DNA from: UBA11403 sp963784615
Lineage (GTDB): Bacteria > Pseudomonadota > Gammaproteobacteria > Legionellales > Legionellaceae
Assembly: GCA_963784615.1 (NCBI GenBank)
Contig: CAWASG010000001.1
Location: forward strand, 1,984,001-2,048,000
Length of the DNA: 64,000 nucleotides
Direction of reading: 5' to 3'
Position numbers and translations under genes: made by a program. Positions 15,668 through 23,745 of this stretch are shown here, one piece after another. Each line of letters opens with the position of its first letter. Position 1 is the first letter of the stretch. The notes beneath the pieces were generated by a model. It did not search any database. It was not told the origin of the DNA and was given only the letters and a program-made list of their open reading frames with translations.

Positions 15668-18337
15668 ATGTTTTTACTGTCTTCTGAAGAAAAGTCTTTG
15701 TTTATGGTCAGGGTAAGAGACTTGGAACAACGACTTGATGCGGTTAAGCGATGTGGCACGTTGAAATCAACGGAGCGGTTTGAAAATCTACTGACCCTCA
15801 AAGAACTTCAGGCGTGCTTTTCGCACTCATCAGCTGACAACTTCAATGATCATTTAATCGAGCTTTTAGCCCAACGTTGGGAACGAATTCGTAACAGTAA
15901 CCTGTGTTATACACAGCAACCCACCAATTCAGTCAATCAATTATGCCTTGAGCTTGCAAAAAAAATATCTCCACCAGCAACAACAGCGAACGAAATCGCA
16001 GCTTTAACACCCAATACAGGTCCCTATTGTCTTCTAATGCCTACCCTTGAAACATCTGAGGATGTTTACGGCGAGAATATACACAGCCTAGGCTTGCATG
16101 AGTTTGTATTGTCTGACGACGAGCGAGTTTATATACCACTGGCTCAATGTTTACATCAAGCTTCATTATCAGATAATGGTCAATTGCGACATATAGCGTC
16201 GATAGGCGGTGAGTATCCAATATTAACGCCTGGGGAGGTTCAGCGTGTATCCCATCACTCAGAACAAGCAACAGCATTCTATGAGGCTATTTTTGCATTT
16301 AATAAACGACGGCTTTTTACTGATGATATAGGTGCACAATTAAACCAATTGGTTGCTGCATTAAGACGCGGTGGCGCACACTCTGGTCGTGGTTCCGCTA
16401 ATGAGCTTAATGCAGGGGCTGAAGCAAACGAGGGTATTTATACATTTAGTGAATATTGGCGGGCTTTGACTAATGAACAAAAAGCAGCGATTTTTACTGA
16501 AACACCCCCGCTGAAAGATCTTCTCGGGCGATTATTTCGACCGGATGATGACAATTACCGAGAGATACGTTTTTGTGTCGAATTGATCGCTAATGAACTC
16601 GAGACCATTACTGAGATATACAATAGAAAACCGTCTATCCAAAGACTTAGAGACCATATTGAAAGACAAGAAAATGCTTTCAACGAAGCGGCAAAAAGCC
16701 ATCAAGGTCTAGCGGTCATTGTAAACCAGAAGCCATCCAAATCTATTCTTCATCGTATCTTTCAGTTAAATAGTACCGATCGACAGGTATTATTTTCGGA
16801 GAAAGGCTTTGAAAATGTGTTGAAGCATGCTCTGGTGTATGAACCTGAAGCACTATTTGGGTTTGACCTGGATGAGGTCTTTAAAAAGGAAATTGTCACT
16901 TCAAATAGTCCTGATGGGGACTCGTTGTTAATCACTGCTGCAAAACAAGGCAATAAAGAAGCAATAAGCTTAATACTAAGCTGGGGTGCAGACATTGAGT
17001 CACACGATGTCAATCAAAGTACTGCATTGCATTGGGCTGCCAATAATGGACATGTTGGCGCTGTTAATTGCTTATTGGATCACGGCGCATTGCTGGAAGC
17101 CAAGGGGGATGCCAATAACACGGCACTGAATTTTGCAGTGACCCATGGGCAAGCTACTGTAGTCCAATTACTACTTCAAAAAAATGCTTGTGTTAATGTC
17201 AGAAACAGAGGAGGGTTTAATGCCCTCGACATCACAAAAGAAAGACACCCTGAACTCATCGGGCCCATGCTCATGCAAGTGGTCACATTACCGCTGCTTG
17301 AACAAGCCGAGTGTCTGCGTAATGTGTGCCGTGGCCGGTACGCAAATGTGTTATGTTATGCAGCCGCTGAGCAACCGGCCTTATTGGAAGCGTTAATAGA
17401 CAAAGTCTTGGAACAACCGAACGAGGCATCAAGGCACGCTATCTTCAATGCTACTGATGAATACGGATCCTCTGCACTCATACTTGCCGCTCAAATCGGG
17501 GCGGATAAGAGTATTCGTCAATTATTGGATTTCGGCTTGAATATCGAATCACAGGATCGCAATCACAGTACTGCATTGATTTGGGCTGCCAATAATGGAC
17601 ATGTTGGCGCTGTTAATTGCTTATTGGAACACGGCGCATTGCTGGAAGCCAAAGGGGCTGACAATAACACGGCACTGAATTTTGCAGTGACCCATGGGCA
17701 AGCTACTGTAGTCCAATTACTTCTTCAAAAAAATGCTTGTGTTAATGCTAGAAACAGCCTCGGGATGAATGCCCTCGACATCGCAATAGCAGGACACCCT
17801 GAGCTCATCAATCCCATCTTAACGCAAATGCGAACATTACCCCTGGCTGAACAAGCCGATGCTGCAATAGAACAGCCAGGTATTTTTATTCGTCTGTTTT
17901 TAACTGATAAAGAATGCCCAAATGATGTAAGCGTCATTTTAAAGCAGATGTGTTTTGATGAGCATCTCCAATGCATTTGTGCGCAGTACGAGCAGATGAA
18001 GATGAAATCACTCGACGACCCAAACTATATCGCGGCAACTTCCGCCGCTAAAGTGCTCATCATCGCGTGTATGCAGGCAAAACTAACACTGCTGCAAAGT
18101 GACGCTGCATTCGAGGAAAAAATAAGCACATTTAAAGAAACCTGTGAGCGTGTAATTGAAGAAGCTCGACCCGTTCTAAGCCAGCACCGAGAATGGGGTA
18201 AAGTGCTCGCAGCATTTTTACTCGCCATTGTTACCTTTCCTATTTCATTGATCTTGTGTGCGGCAGGATTTTTTTCTGTGAAAACTAAATCGGAGCAATT
18301 GTTAGATCAGTTGCAGACAGGTGTTGAGCTCAACTGA
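15668..18337 (+). CDS. Ankyrin-repeat protein with C-terminal membrane segment
   Basis: A protein of 889 residues from ATG 15668; the start is uncertain because the frame is open to 15602 and ribosome sites are weak. The N-terminal 400 residues are alpha-helical and unrecognised. Ankyrin repeats follow (about 415-720), for example STALHWAANNGHVGAVNCLL and NTALNFAVTHGQATVVQLLL. This region is duplicated in tandem with a 549-bp period (17018 versus 17567) and almost identical DNA. A single hydrophobic segment near the C-terminus (VLAAFLLAIVTFPISLILCA) could anchor it to a membrane. Ankyrin proteins bind host proteins in Legionella and Coxiella; an effector role here is plausible but not shown. 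Confidence 0.85.
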   Translation: MFLLSSEEKSLFMVRVRDLEQRLDAVKRCGTLKSTERFENLLTLKELQACFSHSSADNFNDHLIELLAQRWERIRNSNLCYTQQPTNSVNQLCLELAKKISPPATTANEIAALTPNTGPYCLLMPTLETSEDVYGENIHSLGLHEFVLSDDERVYIPLAQCLHQASLSDNGQLRHIASIGGEYPILTPGEVQRVSHHSEQATAFYEAIFAFNKRRLFTDDIGAQLNQLVAALRRGGAHSGRGSANELNAGAEANEGIYTFSEYWRALTNEQKAAIFTETPPLKDLLGRLFRPDDDNYREIRFCVELIANELETITEIYNRKPSIQRLRDHIERQENAFNEAAKSHQGLAVIVNQKPSKSILHRIFQLNSTDRQVLFSEKGFENVLKHALVYEPEALFGFDLDEVFKKEIVTSNSPDGDSLLITAAKQGNKEAISLILSWGADIESHDVNQSTALHWAANNGHVGAVNCLLDHGALLEAKGDANNTALNFAVTHGQATVVQLLLQKNACVNVRNRGGFNALDITKERHPELIGPMLMQVVTLPLLEQAECLRNVCRGRYANVLCYAAAEQPALLEALIDKVLEQPNEASRHAIFNATDEYGSSALILAAQIGADKSIRQLLDFGLNIESQDRNHSTALIWAANNGHVGAVNCLLEHGALLEAKGADNNTALNFAVTHGQATVVQLLLQKNACVNARNSLGMNALDIAIAGHPELINPILTQMRTLPLAEQADAAIEQPGIFIRLFLTDKECPNDVSVILKQMCFDEHLQCICAQYEQMKMKSLDDPNYIAATSAAKVLIIACMQAKLTLLQSDAAFEEKISTFKETCERVIEEARPVLSQHREWGKVLAAFLLAIVTFPISLILCAAGFFSVKTKSEQLLDQLQTGVELN
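17009..17757 (+). repeat. In-frame internal duplication of ankyrin repeats (549-bp period)
   Basis: The block around 17009-17208 recurs around 17558-17757 with only scattered changes, exactly 183 codons apart, so the reading frame is kept. The sequence between the two blocks is not repeated as closely. This points to a recent duplication or gene conversion. Confidence 0.85.
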
Positions 18338-18647
18338 CTCCCGTTTCAATTTAGTTTTGGAGCTGCTCCCGATGAAATCTATAATTTGTGCGGCGCGAAG
18401 CAATCCAGGGAACAAAGCTTCGAACCCTGGATTGCTTCGTGCCTCGCAACGACGCCTGATATAACATTGCACATATTGTGAAGTCCATTAGAAGTGGCCA
18501 AGTACCTTCGGTACGAACAGCTGAAATGAACTTGCAGGTCCGTCGTTGCGAGCGCAGCGTGGCAATCCAGAGTTCGGAGCACGGTACTCTGGATTGCCGC
18601 GCTGCGCTCGCAACGACGCCGGTCAAAACTAAATGGAAACAGTACTA
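18336..18647. mobile_element. MITE-like element, family D, carrying two family B palindromes
   Basis: The left end is GACTCCCGTTTCAATTTAG and the right end is the complement of CTAAATGGAAACAGTACTA, matching the family D ends at 14661. Inside are two family B palindromes (18390-18456 and 18541-18619; GCAATCCAG cores). The left end overlaps the ankyrin gene stop (TGA 18335-18337), and the right end contains the YgjP-type gene stop (TAG 18645-18647), so the element exactly fills a convergent gap. Confidence 0.75.
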
Positions 18648-19328
18648 CATCTTATCAAGCTTCATCTTCACCTCTTTCCACGCCGGCATAAATTGGCTCA
18701 TCAGCGCATAGAAGCGTTTGTTGTGGCTTGCTTCTAACAGATGCACCAGTTCATGCACGATCACATATTCTAAGCAAATCAGTGGTTTTTCAATAAGGCG
18801 AAGATTCAGTGATATGCGTTTTTGTGTGGGATGACAGGATCCCCAGCGGGTTTTCATGGTTTTAATGGTGTAATTATTCGCGTGAACGCCGATGATCGAC
18901 TCCCATTTTTTAAATAAATCCGGTAGTCGGCTCTGCATTTGTTCGCAATACCAGCGTTTCAATAAGACTTGTTTTTTCTCAAGTGTTAGCGCTGGTTTTA
19001 CAAAAAAATGCACGGTGTCATGATCCGCGATAATATGATTTTTTTTCGGTGTTTCATGAATCTGGATGTTATGGGGTTGGCCTAAAAAGTAAAGTGTCTC
19101 GCCCGGTTGTAATGTTTTGGTTAATACCAAGGGTTCACGTTGCAGCAAGCGTTCGCGGTGGAAGTCTATCCATGCGCGTTTGTCATGGAGAAAACGGTAA
19201 ACCTTATCCAGAGGCAATGTCATGGGCGCGCTGATTTGCACAGCACCGGTTTGATGGATCCGCAAATTCAGATTTTTAATCCGTTTTCTTAAGAGGGTTA
19301 TCGCCAAGCCATCCAGTTCGAGTTGCAT
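18645..19328 (-). CDS. YgjP-type (DUF45) zinc metallopeptidase-like protein
   Basis: A 227-residue protein of the M48-like YgjP/DUF45 family. The zinc signature is VIVHELVHLLEASHNKRF (H-E-x-x-H plus a downstream conserved H). It is preceded by TRWGSCHPTQKRISLNLRL, the other hallmark of the family. Cytoplasmic, no signal peptide; the physiological substrate is not established. I choose ATG 19328 (MQLELDGLAITL), just after the upstream gene ends, instead of the start at 19352 that would overlap it. The stop TAG is in the end of a repeat element. Confidence 0.87.
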   Translation of the reverse strand: MQLELDGLAITLLRKRIKNLNLRIHQTGAVQISAPMTLPLDKVYRFLHDKRAWIDFHRERLLQREPLVLTKTLQPGETLYFLGQPHNIQIHETPKKNHIIADHDTVHFFVKPALTLEKKQVLLKRWYCEQMQSRLPDLFKKWESIIGVHANNYTIKTMKTRWGSCHPTQKRISLNLRLIEKPLICLEYVIVHELVHLLEASHNKRFYALMSQFMPAWKEVKMKLDKM

Positions 19329-19332
19329 GCAG

Positions 19333-19611
19333 CTAGAACTCACCGGGAACACAAGGACTTTTGATATATTCCCCGTTGACCTTCAATGTCATGTTTACGC
19401 TCGCGCGCTGATAACGCATGATTGTTTTATACTGTGAGCGGGTGACAAACACATTCGTCCCGTCGCAATCAATAACCGATGGCGTGTGGCGAGTTGGGCC
19501 TGGTTGAATAGGTAATCTGCACATCCAGCGGAAATCCGTTATGTCGCAATTGGTAGACATTGCCGAGAGGGGCGCTATCAATAATAAAACACCTAGAAGA
19601 TACTTTGTCAT
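19333..19611 (-). CDS. Small exported cysteine-containing protein
   Basis: 92 residues with a clear signal peptide (MTKYLLGVLLLIAPLSAMS). The mature part has four cysteines (C22, C31, C49 and C87), which could form two disulfide bonds in the periplasm or outside. No family recognised. It ends 4 bases before the YgjP-type gene on the same strand, so the two are probably co-transcribed. Its ATG follows GGGAGCCGTCC on the minus strand. Confidence 0.65.
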   Translation of the reverse strand: MTKYLLGVLLLIAPLSAMSTNCDITDFRWMCRLPIQPGPTRHTPSVIDCDGTNVFVTRSQYKTIMRYQRASVNMTLKVNGEYIKSPCVPGEF

Positions 19612-19644
19612 GGACGGCTCCCTTATTTCTCAAATTAATCAGGC

Positions 19645-19719
19645 GTAGGTTGGGTTGAGCGAGAGCGAAGCCCAACACCACCATCATGTTGGGCTTCGCT
19701 CTCGCTCAACCCAACCTAC
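19645..19719. repeat. GTAGG-type palindromic repeat (family A)
   Basis: A near-perfect palindrome of 75 bp with arms GTAGGTTGGGTTGAGCGAGA and its complement, and an 8-base spacer. It lies 9 bases after the 3' end of trxA (minus strand) and may serve as its transcript end. Confidence 0.88.
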
Positions 19720-19728
19720 GCAGCAGTT

Positions 19729-20055
19729 TTAGCTATTGCTATCTATAAATGCACTTAATTCTGATTTAGATAGTAGGCCCATTTTAGTTGCTGCCACTTG
19801 GCCATTTTTATACAGAATCAATGTGGGAATACTCATGACGCCGTATTGAGAAGGTGTCATTGGATTATCATCAATATTAAGTTTAGCAAACGTCACTTTA
19901 TCAGAATGCGTTGCTGCGACATCTTCTAATATTGGTGTTAATGCACGGCAAGGACCACACCATTCAGCCCAAAAATCAACTAAAACAGGTTTGCCTGCTT
20001 GTAAAACGTCTTGTTCAAAACTGCTGTCTGTAACGGCTTTGAGATGGTGACTCAT
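19729..20055 (-). CDS. trxA: Thioredoxin
   Basis: A small cytoplasmic dithiol reductant of 108 residues with the active site WAEWCGPCRAL near residue 34 and the cis-proline loop SIPTLILYKNG. There is no signal peptide. The ATG follows AAGGAAAATAG on the minus strand. It is not next to rho as in enterics. Confidence 0.95.
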   Translation of the reverse strand: MSHHLKAVTDSSFEQDVLQAGKPVLVDFWAEWCGPCRALTPILEDVAATHSDKVTFAKLNIDDNPMTPSQYGVMSIPTLILYKNGQVAATKMGLLSKSELSAFIDSNS

Positions 20056-20077
20056 CTATTTTCCTTGGTTAATTAAC

Positions 20078-20207
20078 AAAATCTAGGCCTCAATCATCGT
20101 TTCGCCACGTCGGTGGCATTTGTCAAACCTTCGAAAGGCACGGATGCGTATAGCGTGTTTGACAAATGCCACCGACGTGGCGAAACGATGACTGAGATCA
20201 AAATCTA
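20078..20207. mobile_element. Miniature element, family C, with 8-bp target duplication
   Basis: A 114-bp element (20086-20199) begins GGCCTCAATCATCGTTTCGC and ends with the complement of GGATCTCAGTCATCGTTTCG-type sequence. It is bounded by AAAATCTA (20078-20085 and 20200-20207), a perfect 8-bp duplication. The right duplication touches the rsmE stop codon at 20208. Inner arms CACGTCGGTGGCATTTGTCA and their complement make it one long hairpin. Confidence 0.9.
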
Positions 20208-20936
20208 TTATAGATCACCCAGCTTAGCTTGCAATACACTTAATGCGGCAATCGCTGCTGTTTCTGTTCTTAAAATGCGAGGACCTAAAGCCAGGGCGTT
20301 GAATTGCTGCGATTGTGCGCGTTTAATCTCATCTTCACTGAGCCCACCTTCAGGCCCGATAAGTAATGTCACTTCGCCCTCGCAAGTTGCTATTTCCTGC
20401 CAGGACATGGTCGCTGTAGGATGTAAAATCAATTTGAGAGGTGACGTGCAGTGTTGAATCAATGCGTCAAATTGTAGCGTTGGATGAATGACAGGCACCA
20501 CATTTCGCCCGCACTGCTCACAAGCTGAAACTGCTATGGCTTGCCACTGTTGCTGTTTTTTCGCAAGACGCGCCTCATCTAAACGAACAGCGCAATGTGC
20601 AGTGATAAGCGGTGTGATGCTCGAGACACCCAACTCAACCGCTTTCTGAATCACCCACTCCATGCGATCGCCTTTAGATATCGCTTGTGCCAGGTGAATC
20701 TGCCGAGGCGATTCGCGATTAACGGATTCAATCGCCATGATGGTGACCGAGACCTTTTTTTTGCGAACGTCAGTAATACGTGCTTGAAATTCACGATTAT
20801 CGCCACAAAATAAGGTTAATCTTTCATCGGGTTGCATGCGTAACACCACACCCACATGTTGACCCGCTTCAGGGGATAGTTCAGTGATTTGGCCGAGTTC
20901 GAACGGGCCTTCTTGAAAAATACGTATGGATCTCAC
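20208..20936 (-). CDS. rsmE: 16S rRNA (uracil(1498)-N3)-methyltransferase
   Basis: Methylates U1498 of 16S rRNA using S-adenosylmethionine; a SPOUT/trefoil-knot enzyme. The 242 residues include an N-terminal PUA-like region and the knot signatures TLLIGPEGGLSEDEI and LGPRILRTETAAIAALS. The start is GTG 20936 with AGGAG 9 bases upstream. It is divergent from fumC, with only about 65 bases between them. Confidence 0.94.
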   Translation of the reverse strand: MRSIRIFQEGPFELGQITELSPEAGQHVGVVLRMQPDERLTLFCGDNREFQARITDVRKKKVSVTIMAIESVNRESPRQIHLAQAISKGDRMEWVIQKAVELGVSSITPLITAHCAVRLDEARLAKKQQQWQAIAVSACEQCGRNVVPVIHPTLQFDALIQHCTSPLKLILHPTATMSWQEIATCEGEVTLLIGPEGGLSEDEIKRAQSQQFNALALGPRILRTETAAIAALSVLQAKLGDL

Positions 20937-21002
20937 TGATTTGACTCCTGTATTGTGATATTATTTTATCTTTTTTCATTTCATTTAAAGAGAATATCCC
21001 TT

Positions 21003-22394
21003 ATGAGCACAACACGAATTGAAAGCGATAGCATGGGTGACATCGCCGTTTCTGCCAACCGATACTGGGGCGCACAAACCGAGCGTTCATTACACCATTT
21101 TAACATTGGCTCCGATATCATGCCACGCGAAATCACGCATGCGTTCGGTATCCTCAAAAAAGCCGCAGCACTGACGAATCTTGAGTTAGGTAAATTATCA
21201 AAAGAAAAAGCGGATTTGATTGCACAAGCTGCCGATGAAGTCAGCCTTGGCAAACTGGATGAGCACTTTCCTTTGCATGTATGGCAAACCGGCAGCGGTA
21301 CGCAATCCAACATGAATGCCAATGAAGTGATTTCAAACCGCGCTATTGAACTCGCGGGTGGTGTATTAGGGAGCAAAAAGCCCATTCATCCCAACGATGA
21401 TGTCAATATGTCGCAATCATCTAACGATACTTTCCCAACGGCAATGCATATTGCGACCGCGCTTGCGTTTCACAATAAGCTCATTCCTGCGGTGATTGCG
21501 CTGCGTGATGGCTTGGAGCTTAAGAAAAAAGAATTTGATTCCATCATCAAAATTGGCCGCACGCATTTGCAAGATGCTGTCCCAATGACCCTGGGCCAGG
21601 AGTTTTCCGGCTATGTTGCGCAGCTGGATGCGTGCATTAACCGTATAAAACAGGTCCAGCCAGAGTTATATGAATTGGCACTCGGTGGTACCGCGGTTGG
21701 CACCGGCTTAAATACCCATCCACAATTTGCGGTTAAAGGTGCTGCGCATATTGCAACACTCACCCACTTGCCCTTTGTTTCTGCGCCTAATAAATTTGCA
21801 GCACTCGCATCGCATGAAGCGATGGTGATGGCTCACAGCACATTAAAAGCGCTGGCATGTGCCTTAATGAAAATTGCCAACGACGTTCGCTGGCTTGGGT
21901 CAGGCCCTCGCTGTGGTATTGGTGAGTTGATACTGCCAGAAAATGAGCCCGGTTCGTCGATTATGCCTGGCAAAGTCAACCCGACACAATGCGAAGCGAT
22001 GACGATGGTCTGTGCACAGGTTATCGGTAACGATACAACGGTCGCTGTTGCAGCAAGCCAAGGTAATTTCGAATTGAATGTGTTCAAGCCCGTTATTGTG
22101 TTTAACGTACTGCATTCACTGAATTTATTGGCCGACACTTGCCATTCGTTTTTAGAGTTTTGTGTTGAGGGATTGGAAGCGAATCGACCCGTTATTGATC
22201 ATTACTTGCATAACTCATTGATGCTGGTTACGGCTCTCAATCAGCACATTGGCTATGATAACGCATCAAAAATTGCGAAAACCGCACATCATGATCATAG
22301 TTCATTGCTCGAGGCGGCAGTCAAATTAAAGCTGCTCACAGCAGAGCAATTTGCCGAGTGGGTGAAACCAGAGGACATGGCCAATCCAGGCTGA
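21003..22394 (+). CDS. fumC: Class II fumarate hydratase
   Basis: Interconverts fumarate and malate in the TCA cycle; an iron-free homotetramer. The family signature GSSIMPGKVNPTQCEAMTM is present, with QTGSGTQSNMNANEV and IGRTHLQDAVPMTLGQE. I use ATG 21003 (MSTTRIESDSMGDIAV), preceded by AAGAGAATATCC; the upstream frame from 20955 adds a hydrophobic leader unlike any fumarase and overlaps the rsmE promoter region. 463 residues, normal length. Confidence 0.95.
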   Translation: MSTTRIESDSMGDIAVSANRYWGAQTERSLHHFNIGSDIMPREITHAFGILKKAAALTNLELGKLSKEKADLIAQAADEVSLGKLDEHFPLHVWQTGSGTQSNMNANEVISNRAIELAGGVLGSKKPIHPNDDVNMSQSSNDTFPTAMHIATALAFHNKLIPAVIALRDGLELKKKEFDSIIKIGRTHLQDAVPMTLGQEFSGYVAQLDACINRIKQVQPELYELALGGTAVGTGLNTHPQFAVKGAAHIATLTHLPFVSAPNKFAALASHEAMVMAHSTLKALACALMKIANDVRWLGSGPRCGIGELILPENEPGSSIMPGKVNPTQCEAMTMVCAQVIGNDTTVAVAASQGNFELNVFKPVIVFNVLHSLNLLADTCHSFLEFCVEGLEANRPVIDHYLHNSLMLVTALNQHIGYDNASKIAKTAHHDHSSLLEAAVKLKLLTAEQFAEWVKPEDMANPG

Positions 22395-22406
22395 AATAGA
22401 GGTTTG

Positions 22407-22432
22407 CGTAGGTTGGTACGCACCAACCTACG
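22407..22432 (+). terminator. Short GTAGG hairpin after fumC
   Basis: CGTAGGTTGGT-ACGC-ACCAACCTACG is a perfect 11-bp stem located between the convergent fumC and psd genes. It is a minimal form of family A and may act as a bidirectional transcript end. It lacks a T tract. Confidence 0.5.
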
Positions 22433-22450
22433 AACTCCCATGTTTAAAGA

Positions 22451-23314
22451 TCAACTCGTGTGGATAATCCGTCCCATGTCCTGGCCAAAACGCACTGGGG
22501 TACCTGAGGTTAAACTCGGATCCCATTCCATCCGATTGCCTTCAGCAAACAACACAATAACGGTCGATCCGAGTTTGAAATATCCCATTTCTGCGCCTTG
22601 TTGCAGCGTGATAGGCTCCACCTGGTTTTGGCGATAGTCAATATATTGTTGTTCACCGGTGCGCAATATATCACCTTGCCAGCTGGTCCCAATCGCGCCC
22701 ACAATGGTTGCGCCGACCATCACCATGGCCATGAGGCCGACTTTGGTGTTAAAAAAGACCACCAACCGTTCATTGCGCGAGAATAAATGGGGAATGACGC
22801 GGGCGGTGAGCGGTTGTACGGAAAATAATTTTCCGGGAACATGGATCATATGGCTGAGTGTCCCTTCAATGGGCATGTGTACCCGGTGGTAGTCTTTGGG
22901 CGATAAATACAGCGTTGCAAAGCGACCATTATTAAACTGCGAACTGAAAGACTTATCGCAGGCTAACAAATCATCTACAGTATAATAACGATTCTTGGCC
23001 TGTAAGATGCTCCCTTCATGAATATTGCCTATTTCACTGATACATCCATCAACAGGGGAAATGAGGTCAGTATCTGCCATAGGACGGCTGCCAGGTTTAA
23101 GATGGCGTATAAAAAAATCATTGAAACACGCATAACTTTCAGGGTTTTCATCGCGCGCCTCACTCATGTTGACCCCATATTTATGAATAAAATGGCGGAT
23201 GATGTAATTTTTAATTCGCGGAGTCCGCACATCGGCGAGAAGGCCAGCAAGCAGGGTGAGTGCTTGTTTGGGTAACATATAATGGGGTAATGCTTTTAAA
23301 TAATCAGATGACAT
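22451..23314 (-). CDS. psd: Phosphatidylserine decarboxylase proenzyme
   Basis: Converts phosphatidylserine to phosphatidylethanolamine at the inner membrane. The self-cleavage site KLGSTVIVLF, where the serine becomes the pyruvoyl group, is present, with SPVDGCIS, YLSPKDYHRVHMP and NERLVVFF. I start it at ATG 23314 (MSSDYLKALPHYMLPKQ), which aligns with the E. coli N-terminus and gives 287 residues. The frame stays open to 23605, but that extension runs through two palindromic repeats and is an artefact. Confidence 0.93.
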   Translation of the reverse strand: MSSDYLKALPHYMLPKQALTLLAGLLADVRTPRIKNYIIRHFIHKYGVNMSEARDENPESYACFNDFFIRHLKPGSRPMADTDLISPVDGCISEIGNIHEGSILQAKNRYYTVDDLLACDKSFSSQFNNGRFATLYLSPKDYHRVHMPIEGTLSHMIHVPGKLFSVQPLTARVIPHLFSRNERLVVFFNTKVGLMAMVMVGATIVGAIGTSWQGDILRTGEQQYIDYRQNQVEPITLQQGAEMGYFKLGSTVIVLFAEGNRMEWDPSLTSGTPVRFGQDMGRIIHTS

Positions 23315-23381
23315 GGCGCGCATAGGTGAATCAAAAGGTGTGCGCATCATACAATGAAAAACAAATGTCTTAAAGGTGGCG

Positions 23382-23427
23382 TTTGGACAAAGTTGCATGC
23401 AAAAAGACGCACGCAGCTTTGTCCAAA
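23382..23427 (-). repeat. GTCTTTTT-loop hairpin (family H) upstream of psd
   Basis: Stem TTTGGACAAAGTTGCATGC with GCACGCAGCTTTGTCCAAA. Read on the minus strand the loop is GTCTTTTT, the same core as in the other family H hairpins. It lies about 68 bases upstream of the psd start in the sense orientation. Confidence 0.72.
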
Positions 23428-23450
23428 TATAATTTGAGCAGGACATCATG

Positions 23451-23602
23451 AGTTTTTTGGCCTCAGTCATCGTTTCGCCACTTCGATGGCATTTGTCAAA
23501 CCTTCGAAAGGCACGGATGCCTTTCGAGAGCGGCATGGATGCGTATAGCGTGTTTGACAAATGCCATCGAAGTGGCGAAACGATGACTGAGACCAGTTTT
23601 TT
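23451..23602. mobile_element. Miniature element, family C, with 8-bp target duplication
   Basis: A 136-bp element (23459-23594) begins GGCCTCAGTCATCGTTTCGC, ends GCGAAACGATGACTGAGACC, and is bounded by AGTTTTTT (23451-23458 and 23595-23602), a perfect 8-bp duplication. It shares the stem and loop of the copy at 20086 plus an extra inner segment near GCCTTTCGAGAGCGG. Confidence 0.9.
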
Positions 23603-23669
23603 CAATCATGGTTGTAAATTTTTCTGGTAATCACTGGCGATTAGGGTATTATTTTCAGCCTGTTGTTCA

Positions 23670-23713
23670 TTGGACAGAACACCATGAGTCTTTTTTCATG
23701 CTGTTCTGTCCAA
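23670..23713 (+). repeat. GTCTTTTT-loop hairpin (family H) upstream of the permease gene
   Basis: TTGGACAGAACACCATG, loop AGTCTTTTTT, CATGCTGTTCTGTCCAA: a 17-bp stem with one mismatch, ending 32 bases before the permease start, in the sense orientation. Confidence 0.78.
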
Positions 23714-23745
23714 CTTCCGTTCAAAAGTGAGGAGAGTCAAATTCA

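Noticed and set aside
18351..18711. Several short frames on both strands
   Set aside because: All lie inside the nested family D/B element between two convergent genes.
20955..21002. N-terminal extension of fumC
   Set aside because: Sixteen hydrophobic residues unlike any fumarase; ATG 21003 has its own ribosome site.
22451..23605. Longer psd form of 384 residues
   Set aside because: The first 97 codons pass through a family C element and a family H hairpin, and the true N-terminus aligns at 23314.
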